Assembly: GCF_013178945.1 (NCBI RefSeq)
Contig: NZ_JABFDM010000009.1
Location: 206,372-270,371, forward strand
From: Bradyrhizobium aeschynomenes
GTDB lineage: Bacteria; Pseudomonadota; Alphaproteobacteria; Rhizobiales; Xanthobacteraceae
Length of the DNA: 64,000 nt
Reading direction: 5' to 3'
Shown: positions 16,349 to 24,834 of the stretch, piece after piece
Layout of the letters: every line of letters starts with the position of its first letter
How positions within the stretch are numbered: position 1 is the stretch's first letter
Notes under the pieces: generated by a model
What the model saw: only the letters and a program-made list of their open reading frames with translations
Database searches by the model: none
Told to the model about the DNA's origin: nothing
Position numbers and translations under genes: made by a program

Positions 16349-19234
16349 TCAGCTTGCCGCTTCCAGCCGCTCTTCGGTCAACAGCCGCATCGCGGCGTCG
16401 GCGTCCATCGGCTCGCCAAAGGCGTAGCCCTGGGCGTATTCGCAGCCGAGCTGATAGAGCTCGACGGCATCGGAGTCCGTCTCCGCGCCCTCCGCCACCA
16501 CATCCATGCCGAGATCGTGGGCCAGCGCGATGATCGATTTGAGGATCACCGGACGGGTGCCCCGCGCGGTGGTGCGCACGAAGGACTGGTCGATCTTCAA
16601 GGTGTCGAACGGGAAGCGCTGCAGATAGGCGAGCGAGGAGTGGCCGGTGCCGAAATCGTCGATCGAGAGGCCGACGCCGAGCTCGCGGATGCGCGTCAGC
16701 ATCTGCGCCGCGTGCTCGGGATTCTCCATGACCAGCGATTCCGTCAGCTCGATCTTGAGCGAGCCGCGCGCCACCGACGAGCGCGCCAGCACCGAGCGGA
16801 TGTCGTGGATAAGGTCGTGGCGGAGCAGCTGGCGCGACGAGACGTTGACGCTGGCGAAGATCGGCTCGCGCAGCCGCGTCGCGCGCTGCCAGACCGAGAG
16901 CTGCCGCGCGGTCTGGTCGAGCACGAAGGTGCCGAGATCGACGATCAGGCCGATCTCCTCGGCGATGGTGATGAACTCGATCGGCGACATCCGGCCGAGC
17001 TTCGGATGATCCCAGCGGGCCAAGGCCTCGAAGCCGGCGATCGAGCGATCCTCCAGCCGCACGATCGGCTGGTACAGGATCGTGATCTCCTGGCGCTCGA
17101 TCGAGCGGCGCAGCTCGCTCTCGAGCGTCAGGCGGTCGTTCTTGCGGGCGCGCATCGCCGGCTTGTAGACGTCGATGCGGTCGCCGCCGATGCGCTTGGA
17201 GTGATACATCGCCAGCTCGGCATCCTTGATGATGTCTTCCGACAGCTGGGTCTGCGGGTCGGACAGCGCGAGTCCGATCGAGGCGGTCAGGAAGATCTCG
17301 CGCTCGTTGAAGGCGATCGGCGCGCGGATGGTCTTGCGGATGGTCTCGGCAAACGCCGTGATGCGGGCGGGATCCTGCTCGGACAGCAGGATCAGACCGA
17401 ACTGATCGCCGGCCAGCCGCGCCAGCGTGTCCTGGGGCTTCAGGATGCGCGACAGCCGCCGCGCGAGCGTGAGCAGGATGGAATCGCCGACCGCGATGCC
17501 GACGGAATCGTTGACCTGCTTGAAGCGGTCGAGATCGATCACCATCAAGGTCGGCCGCAGCGTCGGCATCGTCTTGGCGAAATTGGCGACCGCGGCGAGG
17601 CGATCGATGAACAGCTTGCGGTTGGGCAGGCCGGTCAGATTGTCGTGCACGCTGTCATGGAGCAGCCGCTCCTCGGCATTCTTGAACTCGGTGACGTCCG
17701 TGAGCGTGCCGACGACGCGCGAGACCTCGCCGTCGGAGCCGACCACGGGGCGCGCCTTGAGCGCGAACCACATGAAGTGGCCGTCGGGCGTGCGCAGCCG
17801 GAAGTCCTGCACGAGCCGGCCGCGGCGCTGGTCGAGCACGCTGTCGAGCGCGGCGCGGAAGCGGTCCTGGTCGAGCGGATGCAGCACCTCGAGCCATTTC
17901 GCCGCGGGTCCTTCGAGCGTGCCGCGCTTCAGGCCGAGCAGGCTTTCGGTCTCGGGGCTCGTGAACACCTTGTCGGCGGAGACGTCCCAGTCCCAGATCA
18001 AATCGCCGGAGCCGGCCAGCGCCAGCGCGCGGCGCTCGACGTCGGAGACGATGCCGGTGGTTGCGCCGCCGCCGGCGAAGGCGTGCTGCATGACGGTGAA
18101 GCCGATCAGCATCACGATCAGCACCAGGCCGCCGAGCAGCGCAGGTCCGACGATGTCGTTGGTGACCTGGCCCGCCACCGTCATGCCGGCTGCGCCGACC
18201 CAGACCGTGAGCAGGAACCAGGTCGGGATCAGCAGCACCGCGCGGTCGAAACCGTGGCTCGAAAGATAGACGATCAGCGCGAAGCCGACGACCGCGATCA
18301 GGAGCAGCGAGATGCGCGCGATGCCTGAGGCGACGGCGGGGTCGAACAGCGCCACCGCGACCAGCGACCCCAGGAAGAACAGCCACCCCAGCGTGATGTG
18401 CGAATAGCGGACGTGCCAGCGCGACAAGTTGAGGTAAGCGAACAGGAACACCAGCAGGGTGGCGGCGAGGATCGCCTCGCCGGAGGCGCGCCAGACCCGC
18501 TCGGCGTTGTTCGACATGTCCAGGACCTTGCCCCAGAAGCCGAAATCGACGCCGATATAGACCAGCACCGCCCAGGCCAGTGCGGCGGCGGCCGGGAACA
18601 TGATGCTGCCCTTGACCACGAACAGGATGGTCAACACCAGCGCAAGCAGGCCGGAGATGCCGATCACGATGCCCTGGTACAGCGTGAACGAGTTGACCTT
18701 GTCCTTGTAGGATTCCGGCTCCCACAAATAGAGCTGCGGCAGCTTGTCGGTGCGCAATTCAGCGACGAAGGTCACGACCGAGCCGGGATCGAGGGTGACG
18801 CGGAAGACATCGGCGGTCGGGCTCTCCTGCCGCTCCGGCAGGTCGCCGATCGAGGGGGTGATGGTGGCGATTCGCGACAGGCCGAGATCGGGCCACAGCA
18901 CGCCGGAGCCGACCACGCGGTAATGCGGCGCCACGATCAGGCGGTCGAGCTGGTCATCGGTATTGTTGGCCAGCGCGAACACGATCCAGTTCTGGCCGCC
19001 CTCGCGGGCGCGGACTTCGATGCGGCGGACGATGCCGTCGGTGCCGGGCGCGGTCGAGACCTGGATGCGGTCGTTTTCGCTGCGCTGGTGATCGAGGATG
19101 CCCGTCAGGTCGATGGCAGGCGCGTCGCTGCGAACGCTGACGGCGTCAACGGCCTGAGCGGGGGCAGCGGCACCACACATCACGAGGCCCAGCGCCACCA
19201 TGGACGCCAGGCACCTGATCAGACGCAATGTCAA
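16349..19234 (-). CDS. Membrane PAS-GGDEF-EAL protein with degenerate GGDEF site
   Basis: A 961-residue multidomain signalling protein. Signal peptide 1-28; periplasmic region to about 185; about seven membrane segments between 188 and 385; PAS/PAC about 405-515; GGDEF about 525-690; EAL about 700-950. The GGDEF active site reads AGDQF (608-612), losing both key glycines/acid, so cyclase activity is unlikely, although it may still bind GTP. The EAL domain keeps EAL (736-738), the ELTES glutamate, IDDFGTGHSSL (about 858-868), the LKIDQ lysine and VAEGAET, so cyclic-di-GMP phosphodiesterase activity is expected. The layout of a periplasmic domain plus seven helices resembles the 7TMR-DISM type. 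Single gene. Confidence 0.9.
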   Translation of the reverse strand: MTLRLIRCLASMVALGLVMCGAAAPAQAVDAVSVRSDAPAIDLTGILDHQRSENDRIQVSTAPGTDGIVRRIEVRAREGGQNWIVFALANNTDDQLDRLIVAPHYRVVGSGVLWPDLGLSRIATITPSIGDLPERQESPTADVFRVTLDPGSVVTFVAELRTDKLPQLYLWEPESYKDKVNSFTLYQGIVIGISGLLALVLTILFVVKGSIMFPAAAALAWAVLVYIGVDFGFWGKVLDMSNNAERVWRASGEAILAATLLVFLFAYLNLSRWHVRYSHITLGWLFFLGSLVAVALFDPAVASGIARISLLLIAVVGFALIVYLSSHGFDRAVLLIPTWFLLTVWVGAAGMTVAGQVTNDIVGPALLGGLVLIVMLIGFTVMQHAFAGGGATTGIVSDVERRALALAGSGDLIWDWDVSADKVFTSPETESLLGLKRGTLEGPAAKWLEVLHPLDQDRFRAALDSVLDQRRGRLVQDFRLRTPDGHFMWFALKARPVVGSDGEVSRVVGTLTDVTEFKNAEERLLHDSVHDNLTGLPNRKLFIDRLAAVANFAKTMPTLRPTLMVIDLDRFKQVNDSVGIAVGDSILLTLARRLSRILKPQDTLARLAGDQFGLILLSEQDPARITAFAETIRKTIRAPIAFNEREIFLTASIGLALSDPQTQLSEDIIKDAELAMYHSKRIGGDRIDVYKPAMRARKNDRLTLESELRRSIERQEITILYQPIVRLEDRSIAGFEALARWDHPKLGRMSPIEFITIAEEIGLIVDLGTFVLDQTARQLSVWQRATRLREPIFASVNVSSRQLLRHDLIHDIRSVLARSSVARGSLKIELTESLVMENPEHAAQMLTRIRELGVGLSIDDFGTGHSSLAYLQRFPFDTLKIDQSFVRTTARGTRPVILKSIIALAHDLGMDVVAEGAETDSDAVELYQLGCEYAQGYAFGEPMDADAAMRLLTEERLEAAS

Positions 19235-19396
19235 ATCTCCGCGTTCGACACCAAACCACAGCGAAACAGTTCAAACTTAAAGGCACGTTCGCAAAGGATT
19301 TGGAGCCGTTCCAGGCACGGTTCAGATGTGCGCGATCATTGGCACGAAAGCGAGGAAAATCAAAGAGTTTCCAAACACGCTCTGTTTAGACTGCGC

Positions 19397-20395
19397 CTAG
19401 ATTTCCAACACAATTTTGCCAATATGTTGGCTGGTCTCCATGCGTGCATGCGCTTTGGCTGCATCTGCGAGTGGAAACGTCGAGTCCATCAGCGGCTTGA
19501 TGCGGCCCTCGCGCAGGAACGGCATCACCTTGGCTTCGATCGCGGCCACCATCGCCGCCTTGTCGGCATTGCTGCGCGGGCGCAGGGTCGACCCGGTGTG
19601 GGTCAGGCGCTTCACCATCAGCTTGACGAAGTTGACCGTGGCCTTGGCGCTGCCGAGGAAGGCGATCTGGACGATCCGTCCGTCAGTCGCCGCGGCGTCG
19701 TAGTTGCGCTCGATGTAGTCGCCGCCGACCATGTCGAGGATGACGTTGGCGCCCTTGCCGCCGGTCGCCTCCTTGACCACCGCCACGAAGTCTTCCGTCT
19801 TGTAGTTGATGGCGCGGTCCGCCCCGAGCTTGACGCAGGCCTCCGCCTTGTCCTGCGAGCCGACGGTGACCAGCACCGTGGCGCCGAACGCCTTGGCAAG
19901 CTGGATCGCCATGGTGCCGATGCCCGAGGAGCCGCCATGCACCAGGAGGGTCTCGCCCGCCTTGAGGCCGCCGCGCTCGAACACGTTGTGCCAGACCGTC
20001 ATCAGGGTCTCGGGCAGGGCGCCGGCCTCCTTGATGGACAGCGCCGGAGGCACCGCCATCGCCTGGGCGTCCTGGGCGATGCAATATTGCGCGTAGCCGC
20101 CGCCGGCCACCAGCGACATCACGGTGTCGCCGAGCTTGTGCCGGAGAGCGCCGTCGCCGAGCGCGACCACCTCGCCGGCGACTTCCAGCCCCGGCAGGTC
20201 GCTGGCGCCGGGCGGCGGCGGATAGCTGCCGGAGCGCTGGGCGACGTCGGGACGGTTCACGCCGGCGGCCTTCACCTTGATCAGGATCTCGCCCGGCCCC
20301 GGCTTGGGAACGGGCCGCGTCTCGGGCTTCAGCACCTCGGGTCCGCCCGGCTGGCTGATGGCGACCACGGTCATTTGCGCGGGCAGCTGTTCCAT
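19397..20395 (-). CDS. NAD(P)H:quinone oxidoreductase, zeta-crystallin type
   Basis: A 332-residue zinc-independent medium-chain dehydrogenase/reductase. The GroES-like domain includes GEILIKVKAAGVNRPDVAQRSG and the LPGLEVAGEVVALGDG motif; the nucleotide fold begins at LLVHGGSSGIGTMAIQLAKAFGA near residue 143. It lacks the structural-zinc cysteine cluster of alcohol dehydrogenases. It probably reduces quinones or reactive enals with NADPH (QorA/PIG3-like). The ATG at 20395 has AAGGAT just upstream; an ATG 24 bases earlier is less well placed. Divergent from the DUF1192 gene. Confidence 0.88.
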   Translation of the reverse strand: MEQLPAQMTVVAISQPGGPEVLKPETRPVPKPGPGEILIKVKAAGVNRPDVAQRSGSYPPPPGASDLPGLEVAGEVVALGDGALRHKLGDTVMSLVAGGGYAQYCIAQDAQAMAVPPALSIKEAGALPETLMTVWHNVFERGGLKAGETLLVHGGSSGIGTMAIQLAKAFGATVLVTVGSQDKAEACVKLGADRAINYKTEDFVAVVKEATGGKGANVILDMVGGDYIERNYDAAATDGRIVQIAFLGSAKATVNFVKLMVKRLTHTGSTLRPRSNADKAAMVAAIEAKVMPFLREGRIKPLMDSTFPLADAAKAHARMETSQHIGKIVLEI

Positions 20396-20479
20396 GAGAA
20401 ATCCTTGGCAAGAGATCAAGCGGGTGCTGGGGCGTGCTTAAGCCAGCCCGGGCCCCGCTGGCAACCGGGAGAGGGCGAG

Positions 20480-20671
20480 ATGGCACACGAGGACGACGAT
20501 CGGCCGCGCAAGGCCGTTTCCCACGAGATCGGGCAGGATCTCTCGATGCTGTCGGTCGAGGAGCTGACCGGCCGCGCCGCGCTGCTGCGCTCGGAGATCG
20601 AGCGGATCGAGCAGGCCTTGGCCAAGAAGCGCGCCTCGCGCGATGCCGCCGCCAGCATCTTCAAGTCCTAG
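20480..20671 (+). CDS. DUF1192 small protein
   Basis: A 63-residue acidic/basic helical protein (MAHEDDDRPRK... SVEELTGRAALLRSEIERIEQAL...). The central coiled-coil segment and the SVEEL start of the helix match DUF1192, a short alphaproteobacterial family of unknown function. A GAGAGGG ribosome site lies upstream. In my recollection the family commonly neighbours rcdA, as it does here 626 bases upstream, but no function can be inferred from the sequence. Confidence 0.85.
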   Translation: MAHEDDDRPRKAVSHEIGQDLSMLSVEELTGRAALLRSEIERIEQALAKKRASRDAAASIFKS

Positions 20672-20698
20672 AATGGTTCCGCAGCACGTAGAAATACG

Positions 20699-20715
20699 GT
20701 CGGCCAGTGGCCGAC
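20699..20715. other. Short hairpin after DUF1192
   Basis: A perfect 7-base stem GTCGGCC / GGCCGAC with an AGT loop, 28 bases past the DUF1192 stop. It lacks a T-tract. It could protect the mRNA end or attenuate read-through into the downstream small RNA candidate. Confidence 0.35.
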
Positions 20716-20747
20716 ATGGCTAACGAAGTTTGAAAAATTTGTGCCAT

Positions 20748-20879
20748 TTACGGTTGATTAAGCTTTCGCGTTTACAACCGTAACCGTCCTCGTTTGGACA
20801 CTGAGTGGCTCCTGTCCACTCTGTTTGACGCCTCCCTGTTATCAACTTCAAAGCCGCCGGCAACGGCGGCTCTTTTTTT
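20748..20879 (+). ncRNA. Candidate small RNA with intrinsic terminator
   Basis: About 130 bases with three successive stem-loops and no plausible ORF. Stem 1 is a perfect 9-base pair, TTACGGTTG (20748-20756) with CAACCGTAA (20775-20783). Stem 2 is TGGACA (20795-20800) with TGTCCA (20813-20818), with an alternative GAGTGG/CCACTC pairing. Stem 3 is a GC-rich GCCGCCG/CGGCGGC hairpin (20853-20870) with a tetraloop followed by a nine-base T-rich tract, a classic Rho-independent terminator. The linker between stems 2 and 3 contains an unpaired CCTCCC-like anti-Shine-Dalgarno sequence. A 3' UTR of DUF1192 is the alternative explanation. Not matched to a known family. Confidence 0.5.
20853..20879 (+). 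terminator. Rho-independent terminator
   Basis: Perfect 7-base GC stem with a 4-base loop followed by T-C-T7. It ends the small RNA candidate or, if that is not separately transcribed, the DUF1192 transcript. Confidence 0.8.
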
Positions 20880-21290
20880 GGCCGCGCGCGATCGTCCCTG
20901 CATCACCCGGAGCGTCGTGAGGCCGTTAACGTCCCGGCAAGCACGTCGGCGCATGCCGGGAACGGTTAGCTCGGGATCGTCTTGAAGCTGTGCCGGTCGG
21001 CGGATCGGCGCGCACCGGTCGCATCCCTGTGCGTCGCAACAGTGAATAAATTCATCGTCGTCCAACTACCGCACATTGTTGCCGCGATCGTGGTTGCTAG
21101 TTGTGACGCGTGCACGACTCGGTCGAACTGATCGTCCCGCAGCCGCAAATGGTACGCCGACACGGCACGTCCCACGCCGTGGAAACCATATTGGGCGTTG
21201 CTGCTGGACTCTCGAAACCGGCCGCGCAATGATTTGTTCATCATACCGGCGCGGTTGCCGGATTGCGTAAACAGTCGCGTTTATGAGGCG
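20880..21290. other. Non-coding gap before rcdA
   Basis: About 410 bases without a convincing gene. The only structure I see is an 8-base inverted repeat, TCCCGGCA (20932-20939) with TGCCGGGA (20954-20961). Short ORFs on either strand here have no recognisable features. Confidence 0.5.
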
Positions 21291-21298
21291 TTAACCAT
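21291..21298. promoter_or_regulatory. CtrA-type half-site over the rcdA start
   Basis: TTAACCAT, the half-site form of the alphaproteobacterial cell-cycle regulator CtrA, ends inside the rcdA start codon. rcdA is CtrA-controlled in Caulobacter, which makes the coincidence worth noting, but an 8-base match alone is weak and the site would lie downstream of most promoters. Confidence 0.3.
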
Positions 21299-21809
21299 GT
21301 CGGACCGTTTGCTGGGCGATGGCGCTCTTGTTCAGTTCAATGAGCGGCTCACCAACTCCGCTGCATTCGGCACGCTGTTCCGGGAAGGCATGGATCTGGT
21401 CGAGGAGACCGCCGCCTATCTCGACGGCGAGGGCCGCAATGAAGCCAAGGCGCTCGACCGCGCCGTCAGCCTGACCTACGCGACGGAGAGCATGCGGCTC
21501 ACCACGCGGCTGATGCAGCTCGCCTCGTGGCTGCTGCTGCACCGGGCGGTGAAGGAGGGCGAGATGACCCTGGGCCAGGCCAATCGCGAGAAAACCAAGG
21601 TCAAGCTGACCGCCGCCGATCCCGGCCCGGCCGACCTGCTCGAGAAGCTGCCACAGCAATTGCAGGATCTGATCGCCCGCTCGATGAGCCTGCAGACGCG
21701 GGTGCGCCGGCTCGACGCAACCATCCATTCGCCGCCGCCGGACCAGAGCGCGATCGGCAATCCGCTGGTTCCGCACCTCAACCGGCTGAAGGCGGCCTTC
21801 GAGCAGTAA
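21297..21809 (+). CDS. rcdA: DUF1465 family protein, RcdA-like
   Basis: A 170-residue all-helical protein (MSDRLLGDGALVQFNERL...). The pattern FREGMDLVEETAAYLDGEGR, then SLTYATESMRLTTRLMQLASWLLLHRAV, matches DUF1465, whose Caulobacter member RcdA is the adaptor that helps ClpXP degrade CtrA during the cell cycle. The start at 21297 gives the family N-terminus; a longer frame from 21198 adds an unrelated stretch. It ends 70 bases before a strong bidirectional terminator shared with rpmE. Confidence 0.85.
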   Translation: MSDRLLGDGALVQFNERLTNSAAFGTLFREGMDLVEETAAYLDGEGRNEAKALDRAVSLTYATESMRLTTRLMQLASWLLLHRAVKEGEMTLGQANREKTKVKLTAADPGPADLLEKLPQQLQDLIARSMSLQTRVRRLDATIHSPPPDQSAIGNPLVPHLNRLKAAFEQ

Positions 21810-21878
21810 GGCCATCGGGCCTGCGGCTCGGCCTTGGCCGAGCCGGTCTGTGCCAGACCGCAGTCTAGCCACTCAAAC

Positions 21879-21908
21879 AAAAACGCCCCCGTCTCCGGGG
21901 GGCGTTTT
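21879..21908. terminator. Bidirectional intrinsic terminator
   Basis: An 11-base stem, AAAACGCCCCC with GGGGGGCGTTTT, flanking a short GTCTCC loop. The A-run on one side and T-run on the other allow it to terminate both rcdA (plus strand) and rpmE (minus strand), which converge here. Confidence 0.85.
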
Positions 21909-21966
21909 GCTGTGATCAGGTCCATTCAGGGCAGAGCAAAGGGCCGCGCGAGGCGGCCCGGAGGCA

Positions 21967-22194
21967 TCAATCCTTCTTGAGGAAACCCTGGAACTTCTTC
22001 TGGAAGCGCGAGACGCGGCCGCCGCGGTCCATGATCTGCTGGGTGCCACCGGTCCAGGCCGGATGCGACTTGGGGTCGATATCGAGGTTGAGCTTGTCGC
22101 CCTCTTTGCCCCAGGTCGAGCGGGTCTGGTACTCGGTGCCATCGGTCATCACGACCGTAATCGTATGATAATTCGGATGAATGTCGGCTTTCAT
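21967..22194 (-). CDS. rpmE: 50S ribosomal protein L31
   Basis: A 75-residue large-subunit protein (MKADIHPNYHTITVVMTDG...), with the L31 motifs HPAWTGG and RVSRFQKKF. It contains no cysteine at all, so it is the zinc-independent (C-minus) form of L31, lacking the CxxC pair of zinc-binding L31. The start at 22194 is the conserved MKxxIHP; ten upstream in-frame codons are not part of the family. Divergent from the exporter gene at 22430 and served by the bidirectional terminator downstream. Confidence 0.95.
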   Translation of the reverse strand: MKADIHPNYHTITVVMTDGTEYQTRSTWGKEGDKLNLDIDPKSHPAWTGGTQQIMDRGGRVSRFQKKFQGFLKKD

Positions 22195-22429
22195 GGCGGG
22201 TCCTGCGGCGTGATGCGAAGACATGACGCGGCGCAGCCGCGCCTGATCCTGTCGTCACTGAAGGGGGACAATTGGCGCGCTCTATAGCCCAAGGTCCCGC
22301 CTAAAACAAGCCAAGGTCGCCAAACAAGCCAGGGACGCGCGTCGGCACCTTGGTATGTTTCCGGATTTGCCAAGTCCGGTGCGGCAGGCCTATCACGACG
22401 GCAGATTGGATGAATTCTCAGGTGGCCCC

Positions 22430-24289
22430 ATGAGTGCAGTGGAACGGCTTGACGAGCGGCAGAGCGCTGCCCCCATGGCGCAGGAGGCGGTGGAAGATGC
22501 CGTCGCCGCCGTCGAGGCGCTGACCGAGCCGGCCGTCCCGGTTCGCCGCTCCAAGCTGCGTCCGCTGCTGGCGCTGGCCCCCTATATCGCCCGCTACCGC
22601 ATCCGCGCCGTTCTCGCCCTGGTCGCGCTGACGATCGCCGCATTGACCACCCTGCTGGTGCCGGTCGCGGTCCGCCGCATGATCGATTTCGGCTTCACGC
22701 CGAAGGGCATCGAGCTGATCAACAGCTATTTCAGCGTGATGATCGCAGTGGTTGCCGTGCTCGCGCTGGCAAGCGCCGCCCGCTACTATCTCGTCATGAC
22801 GATCGGCGAGCGCATCGTCGCCGACATCCGCCGCGACGTGTTCGCGCATCTGATGTCGCTGTCGCCGTCGTTCTTCGATTCCGCGCGCTCCGGCGAGCTG
22901 GTGTCGCGGCTCACCGCCGATACGACGCAGATCAAGTCGGCGGCCGGCGCCTCGGTCTCGATCGCGCTGCGCAATCTGCTGCTGTTTCTCGGCGCCACCG
23001 CGATGATGGTGTTCACGAGCCCGAAGCTGTCCTTGTTCGTGCTGCTGGCGATCCCGCTGATCGTGCTGCCGCTGGTGGCCTTCGGGCGCTGGGTGCGCCG
23101 TCTGTCGCGCAACGCGCAGGATACGCTCGCCGATGCCTCGGCCTATGCCTCGGAGCTGGTCGGCGCGATCAGGACCGTACAGGCCTATACCAGCGAGAAG
23201 CTTGCGGCCGGCCGCTTCGGCGGCGAGGTCGAGCAGGCCTATGAGGCGGCGCGGGTCTCGACCAAGGCGCGCGGCGTGCTCACCGCGATCATCATCTTCA
23301 TCGTGTTCTCTAGCGTCGTCGCGATCCTCTGGGTCGGCTCGCATGACGTGCTGACCGGCAACATCAGCGCCGGCCGGCTCGGCCAGTTCGTGCTCTATGC
23401 GGCCTTCGCCGCCGCCGGCCTCGGCCAGCTCTCGGAGGTCTGGGGCGAGGTCTCGGCGGCCTCGGGTGCTGCGGAGCGGCTGTTCGAGCTGCTGCACGTC
23501 CAGCCGGAGATCACCGCGCCCGCACGGCCCGTGGCGCTGCCCGAGCCGGCGCGCGGCGACATCGGCTTCGAGCGCGTCAGCTTCGCCTATCCGAGCCGTC
23601 CCGACGTTCGGGTCCTCGAGGACGTGTCGTTTGCGATCCGTGCCGGCGAGAAGGTCGCGATCGTCGGCCCGTCCGGCGCCGGCAAGAGCACGCTGTTTCA
23701 TCTCTTGCTACGCTTTTACGATCCGGCGTCAGGCACGATCTCGGTCGACGGCGTGCCCGTGCGCGCCGCCGATCCGCGCAAGGTGCGCGAGCGGATGGCG
23801 CTGGTGCCGCAGGAGTCCGTCGTGTTCGCGGCAAGCGCGCGCGAGAACATTCGCTTCGGCCGCCCCGAGGCCACCGACGCCGAGGTCGAGCGCGCCGCCG
23901 ACCTCGCCCATGCCAGCGAGTTCATCCGCCGCTTGCCGGAAGGGTTCGAGACCCAGCTCGGCGAGCGCGGCGTGACCTTGTCCGGCGGCCAGCGCCAGCG
24001 CATCGCGATTGCGCGCGCCATCCTGCGCGATGCGCCGCTGCTGCTGCTCGACGAGGCGACCTCGGCGCTCGACGCCGAGAGCGAGACCCTGGTGCAGACG
24101 GCGCTCGAAGGCCTGATGAAGGACCGCACGACGCTGGTGATCGCGCATCGTCTCGCGACAGTGTTGTCCTGCGACCGCATCCTCGTGATGGACCGTGGCC
24201 GGATCGTCGAGCAGGGCACGCATTCGTCGCTGGTCGCCGCCAATGGCCTCTATGCGCGGCTGGCGCGGCTGCAGTTCGAGACCGTGTAG
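22430..24289 (+). CDS. MsbA-related ABC exporter (fused membrane + ATPase)
   Basis: A 619-residue half-transporter expected to work as a homodimer in the inner membrane, exporting lipid or a hydrophobic solute. After a 45-residue polar N-terminus, six membrane segments occupy about 55-320. The nucleotide-binding domain has Walker A GPSGAGKS, signature LSGGQRQR, Walker B LLLLDEATSALD and the switch histidine in VIAHRLATV. It belongs to the MsbA-like exporter group often found singly in alphaproteobacteria. The start at 22430 is chosen over 22355 because AGGTGG lies upstream and the longer form adds an unconserved tail. Confidence 0.88.
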   Translation: MSAVERLDERQSAAPMAQEAVEDAVAAVEALTEPAVPVRRSKLRPLLALAPYIARYRIRAVLALVALTIAALTTLLVPVAVRRMIDFGFTPKGIELINSYFSVMIAVVAVLALASAARYYLVMTIGERIVADIRRDVFAHLMSLSPSFFDSARSGELVSRLTADTTQIKSAAGASVSIALRNLLLFLGATAMMVFTSPKLSLFVLLAIPLIVLPLVAFGRWVRRLSRNAQDTLADASAYASELVGAIRTVQAYTSEKLAAGRFGGEVEQAYEAARVSTKARGVLTAIIIFIVFSSVVAILWVGSHDVLTGNISAGRLGQFVLYAAFAAAGLGQLSEVWGEVSAASGAAERLFELLHVQPEITAPARPVALPEPARGDIGFERVSFAYPSRPDVRVLEDVSFAIRAGEKVAIVGPSGAGKSTLFHLLLRFYDPASGTISVDGVPVRAADPRKVRERMALVPQESVVFAASARENIRFGRPEATDAEVERAADLAHASEFIRRLPEGFETQLGERGVTLSGGQRQRIAIARAILRDAPLLLLDEATSALDAESETLVQTALEGLMKDRTTLVIAHRLATVLSCDRILVMDRGRIVEQGTHSSLVAANGLYARLARLQFETV

Positions 24290-24426
24290 TTTCAGCAACA
24301 CCCGTGGACGGTCTGCAACACCGCGAATTCTCGTCGCAGACCCTGCAACCTTTCTGCAGCTTTATACGTTCCCTGCGCGAAACTTCATGGCGCCATTCAT
24401 GCTGTGGCGCCCATCGCACAGGATGA

Positions 24427-24633
24427 ATGACCATGCCCTATCGTCGTGGCAGCTTTGCCCTCACGCCGCCGTCGTTCGTGATCTTCGCCATCGCGCTGGT
24501 GCTCGCGCTCGTCGCGATGCTCGCGCACTACATGCACGCCTCGGTGCCGCTGCTGTCCGCCGCCCACGCCTTCGACGCGCTGGCGATCGCCTTCGTGGTG
24601 CTGACGGTGGGCGTGCTGTTTCGTGGCGTGTAG
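24427..24633 (+). CDS. Small two-helix membrane protein, unknown function
   Basis: A 68-residue protein with two hydrophobic segments, about 17-34 and 47-66, separated by a short HYMHASVPLLSAAHAFD loop. A GGATGA-like site precedes ATG 24427; a second in-frame ATG two codons on is also possible. Codon use follows the neighbours (G/C at third positions), supporting a real gene. No domain recognised. Confidence 0.6.
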   Translation: MTMPYRRGSFALTPPSFVIFAIALVLALVAMLAHYMHASVPLLSAAHAFDALAIAFVVLTVGVLFRGV

Positions 24634-24657
24634 TTGCTGATATTGCTGCCCACTCGG

Positions 24658-24800
24658 TGTCGTCCCGGCGAACGCCGGGACCCATAACCCCGGTCGAATG
24701 TTTGGTAGTCGAACATCGCCACATCGTTCTTCGCAACACCTCTGCTGCGGAGTATGGGTCCCGGATCTGCCCTCGCTACGCTCGGTTGTCCGGGATGACA
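24658..24800. repeat. Palindromic intergenic repeat, family A
   Basis: The element starts TGTCGTCCCGGCGAACGCCG, continues to GGGACCCATA, and ends with the inverted counterpart TATGGGTCCCGG ... CCGGGATGACA. Each arm is itself a hairpin. The same outer sequence recurs near 35128, 48679 and 53137. Confidence 0.85.
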
Positions 24801-24834
24801 GCGGTAGGTTCGGCCGGCGGCGGTGTGTCTGTGC

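Noticed and set aside
16307..18328. 673-residue plus-strand ORF over the EAL protein
   Set aside because: Antisense shadow without any motif.
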